Both the position numbers and the translations under genes were made by a program. Below, piece by piece: positions 48,501 to 57,426 of a stretch of DNA of 64,000 nt (position 1 is the first letter of the stretch; each line of letters starts with the position of its first letter). The notes under the pieces are model-generated. The model was not told where the DNA came from and did no database searches. It saw only the letters and a list, made by a program, of their open reading frames with translations. Source of the stretch: Actinomycetota bacterium (GTDB lineage Bacteria; Actinomycetota; Acidimicrobiia; Acidimicrobiales; Microtrichaceae); NCBI GenBank assembly GCA_016703525.1, contig JADJBW010000002.1, positions 124,001-188,000 on the forward strand, given 5' to 3'.

Positions 48501-49267
48501 GCGATGGTCGGCGATTCCGTCTGTGTGAGCTGCAGGCGGTCGCGTCTCCCGGACAGGTGCTCACGGCGATCACGGTCGATCTCGCACCGTCGGTGTTGGG
48601 CCCGCAGCGCATCGAGGCGTCGGTGCGCGGCTCGAACGACGATCCGGAGTTGGCCAACAACGCGGACGTGATGGACCTCGCGACGACGGCGTCGGCGGCG
48701 ATCGGCGTCAAGAAGCGAACGTCGGCGACGGCGGTGGCCGGATCCCGTCTGGTGTACACGCTCGAGGTCACGAGCGCGGGGCCGTCCGACGCGCGCGACG
48801 TCGTCGTGGTCGACCGGCTGCCCGCACCGTTGATCTACGAAGGCTGGCTGGGTGCGGACTGGACGTGTTCGTTCAACGCCGCACGGCGTGAGGTGACGTG
48901 CCGACGCGACCGGCTCGCCGCGGTGAGCTCGTCGACGGTCTCGGTCGTCACGACGATTGCCCGGGGGTACTCGGCCGGCTCGTTGACCAACTCGGTCGTC
49001 GCGAACTCGCCCACCAGCGATCCGGGAACGGGGGACAACCGCTCCTCGGCCACGGTCGATGTTGCCGACGTTGCGGGTCGAACGCAGGTGTCCAACGGAC
49101 GCCGGTCGGTCGTCCCCGGATCGGATCGGTTCGCCGACGCCTCAGCAGATGGCTGGGGGTCGATTGCGTACACCGGAGCGTCGTCGTGGCGCCTGGTCGG
49201 CGCGGGCTTCGCGTGCCTGCTCGGCGGCGTGGTCGTGCTGCGGTTCCGCGCTCGCCGACGCCGCTGA
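42569..49267 (+). CDS. Giant DUF11-repeat cell-wall protein with sortase-like C-terminus (frameshifts near 46570 and 48520)
   Basis: About 2230 residues across three frame segments. A signal peptide (LAALTVILGAVPIILAPPAAA) is followed by an N-terminal beta domain of ~350 residues and about fourteen DUF11 repeats of 110-130 residues, each beginning like DLSVTKxxxxxxxxAG and containing a xxYxVxVTNxGP motif. The C-terminus has IAYTG, then a hydrophobic helix and FRARRRR, which reads as a wall-sorting signal (LAxTG variant). It is thus probably an extended wall-anchored stalk or adhesin. GTG 42569 follows GGAGAGGGAG by 8 bases. Frames change near 46565-46576 and 48515-48527; all repeats are otherwise intact. 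Confidence 0.83.
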
Positions 49268-49323
49268 GATCGGGCCACTTCCGCCCGGTGGTCGCGCTCG
49301 GCGACGCTCGGCCGCGAAGGACG

Positions 49324-49824
49324 TCAGGCGGGCAGTCCTCCCTCGATCAGCGCCGGGAGCACGATCGCGATCGAATCCGGGCAGAACACCTCGGTGGCGC
49401 GAAGCGCGGTGAGTTCGGCGGCATCGACCCAGCGGGCCTCGACAACCTCGCCGTCGCCGAAGTGCACGGGGCCATCGGAGCGTGCCAGGAACGCCACGCC
49501 AACGACGTCGACCGCATCGTCGGCGAACGCCCCGACCGCCAGGTGCTCCAGTGGCACGCACAGCCCCAACTCCTCCAGGAGTTCTCGTTCGGCGGCCGCC
49601 TGCCAGGCTTCGCCCACGTTGCAGACGCCGCCTGCGGCGATGTCCCATCGGCCGGGCCAGACGTCTTTGTCGTCGCTGCGTCGGTGGACGAGCAGCCGGT
49701 TGGACCGGTCGACGACCGCGACGAACGCGGCGCGGTGTCGGAGCCGGTTCCGCCGCATGGATGGGCGACCCACCACGCCGACAATCGTTCCGTCGGGTCC
49801 GAGGATCTCGACCAGTTCGGGCAC
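49324..49824 (-). CDS. Nudix hydrolase
   Basis: A 166-residue protein. GGVCNVGEAWQAAAERELLEELG fits the Nudix box GX5EX7REUXEEXGU with all acidic residues, and RHRAAFVAVVDRSNRLLVHRRS the preceding strands. The layout resembles IDI/MutT-type members such as YfcD, which hydrolyse nucleotide or isoprenoid diphosphates, but substrate cannot be told. The start is GTG. It converges with the DUF11 gene and is divergent from the GGDEF gene. Confidence 0.9.
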   Translation of the reverse strand: MPELVEILGPDGTIVGVVGRPSMRRNRLRHRAAFVAVVDRSNRLLVHRRSDDKDVWPGRWDIAAGGVCNVGEAWQAAAERELLEELGLCVPLEHLAVGAFADDAVDVVGVAFLARSDGPVHFGDGEVVEARWVDAAELTALRATEVFCPDSIAIVLPALIEGGLPA

Positions 49825-49897
49825 GGGTGAACGCTACCGCCGACCGGTCGACGAGACGCTCCCACCCGATTTCGTGAGGTTTGGTAGCATCTCACTC

Positions 49898-51598
49898 GTG
49901 GCGCGGGTGCAACGGCATGGAGTGGGAGGCGAGGGCGGACCGGTCCACGGCTCGCGCTCGGTCAACCGCGAGGCGCGTCCTGCGATCACGATCGTCCCGA
50001 TGCCCGATCCGCGACGGGAAGCACCCGGCCGGGTCATCGACGCATCCGGCAACACGGGTCCGCCGAACCCGAGCCGGCGCGACGCAGCTCCAGCCGCCCA
50101 TCGAACGGTTGAGGTTCGCTCGGCGCTGCCCGAGACGCCAGCCGGCGCCTCCGACCCGGCCGGACCGGCGAGGTCGACCGCTTCACGCGGTGTGTCCGAT
50201 GGCGTTCGGCGGCAGCGATGGTCCGTTCGCCGTCACCTGCACGTCACGGTCTGGCCGGTGCTCGTGGTGCTTGTCGCGGTTGCCGCGCTTGGGTCCGCCG
50301 CAGTGCACCGTTCGACCGGGCTGGTGCGCGATGCCATCGCAGTTCAGTCGGCGCGGCGCGTGCTGGCGCAAGCGATCGCGGATCTGGACTCCGCCGATCC
50401 GCGCACGGCGGAGCCGCCTGCGATCGTGGCGCCGGTTGCTCGCGCGGTCGCGCGGCTCGACCGCCTGCCATCGCTCAACGTCAGCCTGCTCGACCCGGTT
50501 GATATCGGCGACGCGTCGGCGGCGATCGAACGCTTCGAGTCGGCCGTCGCTCGCGGCGAGTCGCCGCTGCGTCTCGCGGCAATGCGCTCTGCGGCTCTCG
50601 GTCGGCTCACGCGACTCGACTCGCGGCTCGACCGCGGAGGCAGCGCACTCATCGAACGGGCGAACCGAGTCGACGCCCAGGTGTTGGCGGTGCTGGTCGC
50701 ACTGGTGCTGGGTGCGGTGGTGTGGGCGGCGTGGCGGTCGCACGCCTTGATCGCCTGGGTGACGGCGGTTTCGCGTGGGCTCGGCCGTGTGATCCGGCGG
50801 TTCGGTGATGGCGACCTGAGCGCGCGTGCCGAGTGCGTGGTCATGCGACGCGGCCGACCGGCTGTGTTCGATGACTCGACGCAGGCCAGTGCCTGCCCGA
50901 TGCTCGCCGATCGTGGGAATCGCTGCTCGGCTGTCTGCGTGCCCGTGACGCTGTCGGGCCGCTCGGTGGGCGTCGTCCACGTGACCGGCGCGCCGCACGA
51001 GCCACCTCCTGCCGAGGTGGTCGACGAACTGCTCGCGCTCGCGGGTCAGGTCGGGGGTCGGGTCGACGCGATTCGGACGCTCGAGTCGACGATTCGTCAA
51101 GCGCGCACCGACGTGCTGACCGGGCTTCCGAACCGGCGTGCGTTCGAGCAGCGGGCGTCCGACCTGCTCGGGCGTGGGACACCCTTCGTCCTCGTGGTTG
51201 CCGACCTCGACCGCTTCAAGGCGATGAACGACACCTATGGCCACGAGTTCGGGGATCGGGCGCTGCAGCTCTTCGCCGAGGTCGTCCAGGGCAACGCCCG
51301 GCCGCAGGACACCGTGGCTCGATTCGGCGGGGAGGAGTTCGTGTTCGCGTACCCGGAGATCTCGATCCGCCAATCGGTGGAGGTGATCGAACGCCTGCGC
51401 ACTCGCTTGGCCGACGCCATCGCCCGTGCCGAGTTCCCGCCGTTCACCTGCAGCTTTGGCGTGTGCCATTCATCGGCCGGTGACACCGTCGACGGCCTGG
51501 TTCGCATCGCCGACGCCGGACTCATGATGGCCAAGGAGAACGGCCGCGACCGGGTGGTGATCGCCGATCGCGATCTTGCCGCCGAGGTGTTCCACTAG
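49898..51598 (+). CDS. Membrane GGDEF diguanylate cyclase
   Basis: About 566 residues. A long polar, Pro/Arg-rich N-terminal region precedes two transmembrane segments (VWPVLVVLVAVAALGSAAV and VLAVLVALVLGAVVWAAW) that flank an extracytoplasmic helical sensor of ~130 residues. A short GAF-like domain with three cysteines (ACPML, RCSAVCVPV) follows. The C-terminal GGDEF has DVLTGLPNRRAF, DLDRFKAMND and the active GGEEF signature, and RPQD five residues upstream fits the I-site. GTG 49898 is 8 bases after TAGCAT, so leaderless transcription is likely; a later start (ATG 50000 region) is possible. Confidence 0.85.
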   Translation: MARVQRHGVGGEGGPVHGSRSVNREARPAITIVPMPDPRREAPGRVIDASGNTGPPNPSRRDAAPAAHRTVEVRSALPETPAGASDPAGPARSTASRGVSDGVRRQRWSVRRHLHVTVWPVLVVLVAVAALGSAAVHRSTGLVRDAIAVQSARRVLAQAIADLDSADPRTAEPPAIVAPVARAVARLDRLPSLNVSLLDPVDIGDASAAIERFESAVARGESPLRLAAMRSAALGRLTRLDSRLDRGGSALIERANRVDAQVLAVLVALVLGAVVWAAWRSHALIAWVTAVSRGLGRVIRRFGDGDLSARAECVVMRRGRPAVFDDSTQASACPMLADRGNRCSAVCVPVTLSGRSVGVVHVTGAPHEPPPAEVVDELLALAGQVGGRVDAIRTLESTIRQARTDVLTGLPNRRAFEQRASDLLGRGTPFVLVVADLDRFKAMNDTYGHEFGDRALQLFAEVVQGNARPQDTVARFGGEEFVFAYPEISIRQSVEVIERLRTRLADAIARAEFPPFTCSFGVCHSSAGDTVDGLVRIADAGLMMAKENGRDRVVIADRDLAAEVFH

Positions 51599-51613
51599 CC
51601 ACGCACACGGCGG

Positions 51614-52924
51614 CTATCGCCCGTTGGTGCTCCAGTGCCAGGGCTCGGACGGCAGGTTGAAGAACCCGAACCGGGCTGCGTTGGCCTTGAGCCACGAGAA
51701 CGCTGAACTGCCACGCGTGAGGGTCCGTCCGTTCTGCGTGAAGTCGATCGCCAGGCCCTGTTCGTGCATCGACTGGCCGGGTCGAGCGGTCGGCGGATGA
51801 CACGACGACGCCGGCGCTTGGTAGATCGCGTAGTCGCTGGAGCCGCAGTTGTTTCGTCGCACGGCGATCTGGGCCGCCGGGTCGCGGTAGCCGCCCCCCG
51901 ACATCTGGACGCCGTCGGCCTCGGCGGCCGCCAGCATCGACTCGAGCGATGATGCGATGGATTGGTCGACGCGGATGCCCCGCACCGACACGATCCCGTT
52001 GCCACCCGACGAGGGGAGGGTGCGGGCGCCGCCGCCGGAGCTCGATCCGGAACGACCCGACGACGACGTCGATCGTGCGCCGGCCTTGGACGCTCGGTCG
52101 GCTGCCGCTGCCCGCTGGGCCGCGAGCTGGGCCGCGAGCTGCGACTGGCGGTTGTTGATGTCGGAGGCGAGCTGGTTGTCGAGCGTGGCCAGCGAGTCGG
52201 CCTCGGCGAGCTGGGCCTCCATGCGGCTTTCGATCTCGGCAGCGAACTGCTCGGCCTGCTCCTGAGCTGCCTGGAGGCTGTCGAGGCGCTCGTCGACCTG
52301 GCGGCGACGCGACTCAGCGGCCTGGGCCGCGGCCTGGGACCGGGCGCGTGCGTCGGCCAAGTCGGCCTGGACCGTGCGGTAGCGCTCGGTGGTGTCGAGC
52401 TTGCGGTCGTTGGCGCTTCGGATGAGCGTCCGCCGGACTGCGGCGTCGGCCAGCGAGTCCGCGGACAATACGTCGATCGTCGCGTCGCCCTCGTTCTCGA
52501 CGAACGCCTTCTTCGTCTGCTCGACCAGGTCGTCCTTGACCTTGGCGAGCTCGGCTGCGGCAGCGGCCTCGGCGGCTGCCGCGTCCTTCTGCGCCTGATC
52601 GGCCTCGGCGACCGCCCGCCGGGCGTCCTCGAGGAGAGATACCTGGCTGGAGATGTTCGCGTTGAGGTCGGCGAGGGCGGCGTTGACCTGGGCGTCGGAG
52701 GCCTTCGTCGCGTCGACCTGCGCTGCGGCCTGGGCTCGCTTCGACCGCACAGCCTCCCGTTGTCGCTGGAGCTCCTGGAGCGTCTTGTCGCCGGCCGGGG
52801 CCGTCGGGGACGCCCCGGCTGTGGTCGACAGGAGCCCGGCGGCGACGACCGCTGCGGCGACGCGGGCGAAGCCTGCAGGTCGGCTGCGGTCGCTGGGGGC
52901 GGTGAGGTTCGGGCGAGAATCCAT
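51614..52924 (-). CDS. Exported coiled-coil D-alanyl-D-alanine carboxypeptidase (VanY family)
   Basis: A 436-residue protein. The signal peptide AAAVVAAGLLSTTAGA is followed by about 220 residues of long coiled coil (Ala/Gln/Glu/Arg heptads) as in PcsB/NlpC-associated hydrolases. After a Ser/Gly linker comes a VanY-type peptidase domain: SMHEQGLAIDF carries the zinc His and Asp, and EPWHW the third ligand. It should trim peptidoglycan stem peptides outside the cell. ATG 52924 is chosen because the upstream open frame lacks homology. Convergent with the GGDEF gene. Confidence 0.88.
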   Translation of the reverse strand: MDSRPNLTAPSDRSRPAGFARVAAAVVAAGLLSTTAGASPTAPAGDKTLQELQRQREAVRSKRAQAAAQVDATKASDAQVNAALADLNANISSQVSLLEDARRAVAEADQAQKDAAAAEAAAAAELAKVKDDLVEQTKKAFVENEGDATIDVLSADSLADAAVRRTLIRSANDRKLDTTERYRTVQADLADARARSQAAAQAAESRRRQVDERLDSLQAAQEQAEQFAAEIESRMEAQLAEADSLATLDNQLASDINNRQSQLAAQLAAQRAAAADRASKAGARSTSSSGRSGSSSGGGARTLPSSGGNGIVSVRGIRVDQSIASSLESMLAAAEADGVQMSGGGYRDPAAQIAVRRNNCGSSDYAIYQAPASSCHPPTARPGQSMHEQGLAIDFTQNGRTLTRGSSAFSWLKANAARFGFFNLPSEPWHWSTNGR

Positions 52925-53019
52925 ATGGTGTGGAGCCGGGAACCCTATGGCCCAGCGCTTCGTCACACGATCGTAACAGGGGATGGCGCGATGTTCGCGG
53001 CACCCGGTCACATCCGGGG

Positions 53020-53847
53020 TCATGTTCGACGGCGTGGCCTGCGCTGGCAGGAGCTGCACCATGTGGTGGTGCGGCCGTCGAGCACTCCGCGCACGAGAGG
53101 CTGTCCGCACCGCTCGCACGGCTCGCCGCCGCGGCCGTAGCACGACAGATGCAGCTGATGACCGCCCCGCTCGCCGTTGCCGTCGACGTAGTCGCGCAGC
53201 GTGGTGCCAACGTGATCGAGCCCCTCGGACAGCACATGGCGGATCATCGACGCGAGGCGCTCGGCCTGCGGCCGGGTCACCTGGGTCGACGCCGGATGCA
53301 CCCGCGCTGCCCACAGCGCTTCGTCGGCGTAGATGTTTCCCACCCCAGCGACGGGACGCTGCGAAAGCAGCTGGGTCTTGACCGCACGGGAGCTGAGAGC
53401 GAGCGCGCGATGCAGATGCTCGCCGGTGAACCCCGGTCCGAGTGGCTCCGGTCCGAGCGTGGCGAGGGTCGGCAGCGAACGGTGATCGTCGCGCTCGGTC
53501 ACCGCGATCCGTCCGAATCGGCGCACATCCCGGAAGCGGAGTTGCGGTCCCGATCCGAAGGTCCACGATGCCCGCAGGTGTGGATCCGCGTCCGTCGGGG
53601 TTACGGCCTGCGGGTGGACCGCGAGCGAGCCGGTCATCCCGAGGTGGACGATGAGGTCGCGACCATCGTCGAGCCGTGCGATGAGGTACTTGCCCCGGCG
53701 GTCGAGCTCGACGATCGAGCTTCCGATCGCGAGTGGTGCATCGGCGAACTTGGGTGAAGGGTGGCTCCATGCGGCGACGATGGGGTCCCCTGGGAGCCGC
53801 GCGACGAGCTGTCGTCGGATCGTCTCGACTTCCGGAAGCTCGGGCAT
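53020..53847 (-). CDS. mutM: Formamidopyrimidine-DNA glycosylase
   Basis: A 275-residue Fpg/Nei glycosylase. The start is MPELPEVETIRR, with Pro1 (after Met removal) as nucleophile and Glu2; GKYLIARLDDG carries the catalytic Lys, QRPVAGVGNIYADE is the helix-two-turns-helix, and CERCGQPL...CSSCQ the C-terminal zinc finger. It excises 8-oxoguanine and related lesions. The frame is open 54 codons upstream, but the PELPEVE start is invariant in the family. It is divergent from the tetR gene and shares its promoter region with the palindrome at 53911. Confidence 0.92.
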   Translation of the reverse strand: MPELPEVETIRRQLVARLPGDPIVAAWSHPSPKFADAPLAIGSSIVELDRRGKYLIARLDDGRDLIVHLGMTGSLAVHPQAVTPTDADPHLRASWTFGSGPQLRFRDVRRFGRIAVTERDDHRSLPTLATLGPEPLGPGFTGEHLHRALALSSRAVKTQLLSQRPVAGVGNIYADEALWAARVHPASTQVTRPQAERLASMIRHVLSEGLDHVGTTLRDYVDGNGERGGHQLHLSCYGRGGEPCERCGQPLVRGVLDGRTTTWCSSCQRRPRRRT

Positions 53848-53910
53848 TCCCGAATCGTTGCACGGCGGCCGCATCCCGGTAGGTGCGCTTCCGCCGGTAC
53901 GACCGTCTTG

Positions 53911-53931
53911 GGAGTACGATTTGCGTACTCC
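53911..53931. promoter_or_regulatory. TetR-type operator, 8+8 perfect palindrome
   Basis: GGAGTACG and CGTACTCC flank ATTTG, a perfect inverted repeat in the 121-base gap between mutM and tetR. It lies 38 bases before the tetR ATG. Autoregulation by the TetR-family product is expected. Confidence 0.75.
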
Positions 53932-53968
53932 GCGGCCCGCCCTGTCGACGGAGAACTCGGGAGACGAT

Positions 53969-54631
53969 ATGACTGCACCGAACGAATCCGGTTCCGCCGC
54001 GCCGGGCACACACGGCGAACCTCAGCCACCGGTCGGGTCGGCCGGATCCCCGGCACTCGATGCCGACACTCGCGACCGTTTGGTACGCGCTGCGATCGAG
54101 GTCTTTCTGGAGAAGGGGTATGGCGGCACGCGCGTGCAAGACGTCGCCAACCTGGCGGGCGTCACGTCCGGCGCCGTCTACGTCCACTTCCCGAGCCGTA
54201 CCGCCCTGCTCGCCGAGGCGATTCTGCGCGAGGGGCACGGGATCGTCGCCCGGCTCGCGAGTTCCGTGGCGCAGATCACGCCCGGTGGGGGGCGTGCGGC
54301 GCGGGCGCTCACGGAGCTGTCGACGGCCGAGTCGAGTCGGTTCGACCGACTGCTGCTCGAGGCGTTCGCCCTGGCGGCCAGGTCACCGGAGGCAGCGGAG
54401 GTGCTGTCGAGCTCCATGAACGTGTTCCTCGACGGGCTGTTCGAGCAGGTGAGCGCGGCGGTGGAATCCGGGGTCATCGATCCGTCGCTGTCGCGTGACG
54501 CGTTGCGCCACCTCTTCGCGAGCTGGATGTTCGGTGCAATCGTGTCGCGGACCCTGGGTGCTAACCGGGTGCCGATCGACGACATGAACGTGCTCTACGC
54601 CCGGGTCGCCGACGCGCTTCGGCCGAGCTGA
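53969..54631 (+). CDS. TetR-family transcriptional regulator
   Basis: A 220-residue regulator. The N-terminal 30 residues are a disordered Pro/Gly extension; then DRLVRAAIEVFLEKGYGGTRVQDVANLAGVTSGAVYVHFPSRTALL is the complete TetR helix-turn-helix, with YVHFPS as its end. The helical C-terminal domain binds an unknown ligand. ATG 53969 follows CGGGAGAC. The decarboxylase gene begins 12 bases after the stop, so both are one operon, probably repressed through the palindrome at 53911. Confidence 0.9.
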   Translation: MTAPNESGSAAPGTHGEPQPPVGSAGSPALDADTRDRLVRAAIEVFLEKGYGGTRVQDVANLAGVTSGAVYVHFPSRTALLAEAILREGHGIVARLASSVAQITPGGGRAARALTELSTAESSRFDRLLLEAFALAARSPEAAEVLSSSMNVFLDGLFEQVSAAVESGVIDPSLSRDALRHLFASWMFGAIVSRTLGANRVPIDDMNVLYARVADALRPS

Positions 54632-54643
54632 CCGACCTACTCG

Positions 54644-55993
54644 ATGCACCGCTTCGACGACACGGCGGCGGAGACCTTCGAACTCGTCGTCCAGTTCGTG
54701 CGTGAGCGATTGGCCGTCGCGGACGTCCCGCTCGATCACCACTCGTCGCCCGCGGACCTCGCCGAGCGAGCGCCCAGCTTGATCGGCCGCGGCCCGCGGT
54801 CCGTTGCAGAGGTGTGGGATCAGTACACATCGGTGCTCGCCCCGAGCGTGCTGTCCACCGACAGCCCGCGGTTCCTGTCCTTCATCCCCGCGGCGCCGAC
54901 CAAGTTGGCGTGCCTGTTCGACATGGTGGTTTCCGCGTCCTCTCTGAACGGGACCTCGTGGCTGGAGGGCGCGGGGGCGATCCACGTCGAAAATCAGGTG
55001 CTCCGGGTGATCGCGGATGCCGCAGGGCTCCCGGCGAGCGCGGGCGGCTGTTTCGTGTCCGGCGGCTCGGCGGCGAACCTGTCGGCGTTGGTGGTGGCGC
55101 GTGACGTGGCTCGCCATCGGCGCGGCGATAGGACGCGGCTGCGTATAGCGGCCAGTCGCGAGACGCACTCGTCGGTGGCGAATACCGCTCACATGCTCGA
55201 TTGCGATCTGCTGTTGGTCGACACCGTAAACGGGCGGATGTCGGGGGCAGGACTCGATGCGGCCCTCGCGCTCGATCCGGAGCCATCGACGGTCGTTGCG
55301 GTCGTGGCCACGGCCGGCACCACCAACGCCGGGATCATCGACGATCTCGCCGGCATCGGCGAGGTCGCCCGCGACCGCGGCCTGTGGTTCCACGTGGACG
55401 GTGCTTACGGTGGAGCGGCGCTATTCGCGCCGAGCGTCCGTCGGCGCTTCGACGGCATCGAACTCGCCGACTCGCTCGTGGTCGACCCGCACAAGTGGCT
55501 GTTCGCCCCGTTCGACTGTGCGGCACTGGTGTATCGCTCGCCGATGCTGGCGAAGGGCGTGCACACCCAGAACGCCGCGTACCTCGACTCGATCCACGAC
55601 CACGACGACGAGTGGAATCCGACCGACTTCGCGTATCACCTCACGCGGCGGGCCCGCGGGCTTGCCACCTGGTTCTCGATGGCCGTCCACGGGCTCGACG
55701 CGTACTCCGAGGCGATCGAGCGATCGCTGGCAACCGCGCGCTCGGTAGCGGACCGGATCCGCACGATGCCGCACCTCGAACTGATGGCCCAACCGGACCT
55801 CTCGGTGGTCATGTTCCGCAGGCGCGGGTGGGATCTCGATCGGTACCACGCATGGTCCGACCAGCTGCTCGCCGACGGCATCGGTCTCGTGCTGCCGTCC
55901 CGATGGCAGGGCGAACCGATCCTCCGGTTCGCGATCCTGCACCCCGAGACGACCCTGGAGATCATCGACGAGATCCTGGACACGCTCGCCTGA
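54644..55993 (+). CDS. PLP-dependent group II amino-acid decarboxylase
   Basis: A 449-residue enzyme of the aromatic amino-acid/glutamate decarboxylase fold. GGCFVSGGSAANLSAL binds the PLP phosphate, FHVDGAYGGAALF contains the Asp that holds the PLP ring, and the Schiff-base Lys lies in VVDPHKWLFAPFDC. Asp and His after the Tyr-rich loop are typical of the family. Substrate may be an aromatic amino acid, but this is not certain. Co-transcribed with the TetR gene, which suggests inducible expression. Confidence 0.88.
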   Translation: MHRFDDTAAETFELVVQFVRERLAVADVPLDHHSSPADLAERAPSLIGRGPRSVAEVWDQYTSVLAPSVLSTDSPRFLSFIPAAPTKLACLFDMVVSASSLNGTSWLEGAGAIHVENQVLRVIADAAGLPASAGGCFVSGGSAANLSALVVARDVARHRRGDRTRLRIAASRETHSSVANTAHMLDCDLLLVDTVNGRMSGAGLDAALALDPEPSTVVAVVATAGTTNAGIIDDLAGIGEVARDRGLWFHVDGAYGGAALFAPSVRRRFDGIELADSLVVDPHKWLFAPFDCAALVYRSPMLAKGVHTQNAAYLDSIHDHDDEWNPTDFAYHLTRRARGLATWFSMAVHGLDAYSEAIERSLATARSVADRIRTMPHLELMAQPDLSVVMFRRRGWDLDRYHAWSDQLLADGIGLVLPSRWQGEPILRFAILHPETTLEIIDEILDTLA

Positions 55994-56056
55994 TCGCGCA
56001 CGGCGCGGCCGGGGATGGTGACAACACCGCTGGCGGCTTGTTACGGTTTGTTGACG

Positions 56057-57092
56057 ATGTCACGCGTACACCCGGTAGGGGCAGCACTTCGACGGGCGAT
56101 GGCGCTCAGCACGGTGATGGTCGTGACGTTGGGTCTGGGCGCGATCAGCTCCGACGCGTCGCCGTCGGCCGACCCGGCGGCGACGCTGACAGCGGCTCAC
56201 AGCGCTCGCGTTGCGGCCGAACGTCGGCTCGATCAGCTGCGGACAGAGCAGGCGGCGGTGTCGGCTGAACTGGCCGAGTTGTCTGAGGGGGCTGCGCAGG
56301 TGGCGAGCGATCTCGCGGCGACCGAGCGCGAGCTGCGGTCAGCCGCGGTTGCGGCGTATCTGGCGGGTGGCGACGAGCAGCAGTGGCTCGCGTTCATGGG
56401 CGCCGGCGATCTTGCGGAGCAGTCGAGCCGGATGACCCTCGCGGGCCAGCGCGGCCGACACGAGTGAGATCGTTGAGCGGCTCGCACAGCTGAAGGCCGA
56501 CAACGATCCGAAGCTCGTCGCACTGTCGGCCAGAGCCGATCGGCTCTCCGTCGCCGTCGAACAGGCGGAGTCGGCGGTGCTGCAGGCAGGCGCTCACGAG
56601 GCCGATGCTGAACGCGAGGTGGCCGCCGCTGCCGCGCGGGAGGCGGCGGCGCAGGCTGAGCGCGAGGCGGCGCAACGCGCAGCGCAGGCACGTCAGAGCG
56701 CCACCACGGCGCCGCCTCAGCCACCCTCGGTGGGATCCGGGACCGGCAGCAAGGTTCCGGCGGTCACCACGTCGGCGCCAGCGGCCAACCCGCGAACCGT
56801 CACCCCGTCGGATGCTCCGTCGGGCCCGCTGCCGGCCGAGCCGGAGGGCCTCCCGTCGGAGGACAAGTGGGCTGCGCTTCGCAAGTGCGAGTCTGGTGGG
56901 AACTACCGCGCCATCAGCCCGAGCGGGGCGTACCGAGGCGCATACCAGTTCGACCGACGCACCTGGGCTGGCCTCGGCGGAACGGGCGATCCCGCTGCCG
57001 CACCGCCCTACGAACAGGACCTTCGGGCGAAGGTCCTGTACTCGCAGCGCGGAGCCCGTCCGTGGCCCGTCTGCGGACGCTTCCTCGCCTGA
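56057..57092 (+). CDS. Exported coiled-coil protein with transglycosylase-like (Rpf-like) domain (frameshifted near 56446)
   Basis: About 344 residues across two frames. A signal peptide (ALSTVMVVTLGLGAISSDA) and coiled coil are read from ATG 56057. The frame changes near 56441-56452 and goes on through the coiled coil (EIVERLAQLKADNDPK) and a Pro/Thr linker to a domain with KWAALRKCESGGNYRA, SGAYRGAYQFDRRTW and GARPWPVCG. That is the resuscitation-promoting-factor-like lysozyme fold, Glu of CESGG being catalytic. It should cleave peptidoglycan glycan strands. It follows the decarboxylase by 63 bases. Confidence 0.8.
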
Positions 57093-57105
57093 CGATCGGA
57101 ATCGG

Positions 57106-57426
57106 TCACTCGTCGAGGTCGGCGTCGGCCGCCACGTCGAGTTGGGGCGCCTGGCGACGGAGCGCGTCGAGCACCTCGCGCGTCGATGGGTTGACGAAGC
57201 GTTCCGTGCCCACGACGACCGTCGGGACGGTCTCGTTTCCCGAAGCGATCGAGCGGACGATCGCCGCAGCATCGGGGTCTTCCCAAATGTTGTGGTGCCG
57301 CAGCGGCACCCGCGCCCGGCGAAGGCGCCATTCGAGGTGCTTGCAGAACATGCAGCCCGGTCGCCAGTAGAACTCGACTGCGTCGACGGGCGCGTCCGGC
57401 GTGGCGCCCGCGCCGTCGCTGGTCAT
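57106..57426 (-). CDS. Glutaredoxin / mycoredoxin-like protein
   Basis: A 106-residue thioredoxin-fold protein. VEFYWRPGCMFCKHLEWRL has the active CxxC, and ETVPTVVVGTERFVNPS carries the cis-Pro loop. Length and WxPxC context resemble actinobacterial mycoredoxins, which reduce mixed disulphides. ATG 57426 overlaps the hydratase stop by four bases, so the two are translated together. Confidence 0.88.
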   Translation of the reverse strand: MTSDGAGATPDAPVDAVEFYWRPGCMFCKHLEWRLRRARVPLRHHNIWEDPDAAAIVRSIASGNETVPTVVVGTERFVNPSTREVLDALRRQAPQLDVAADADLDE

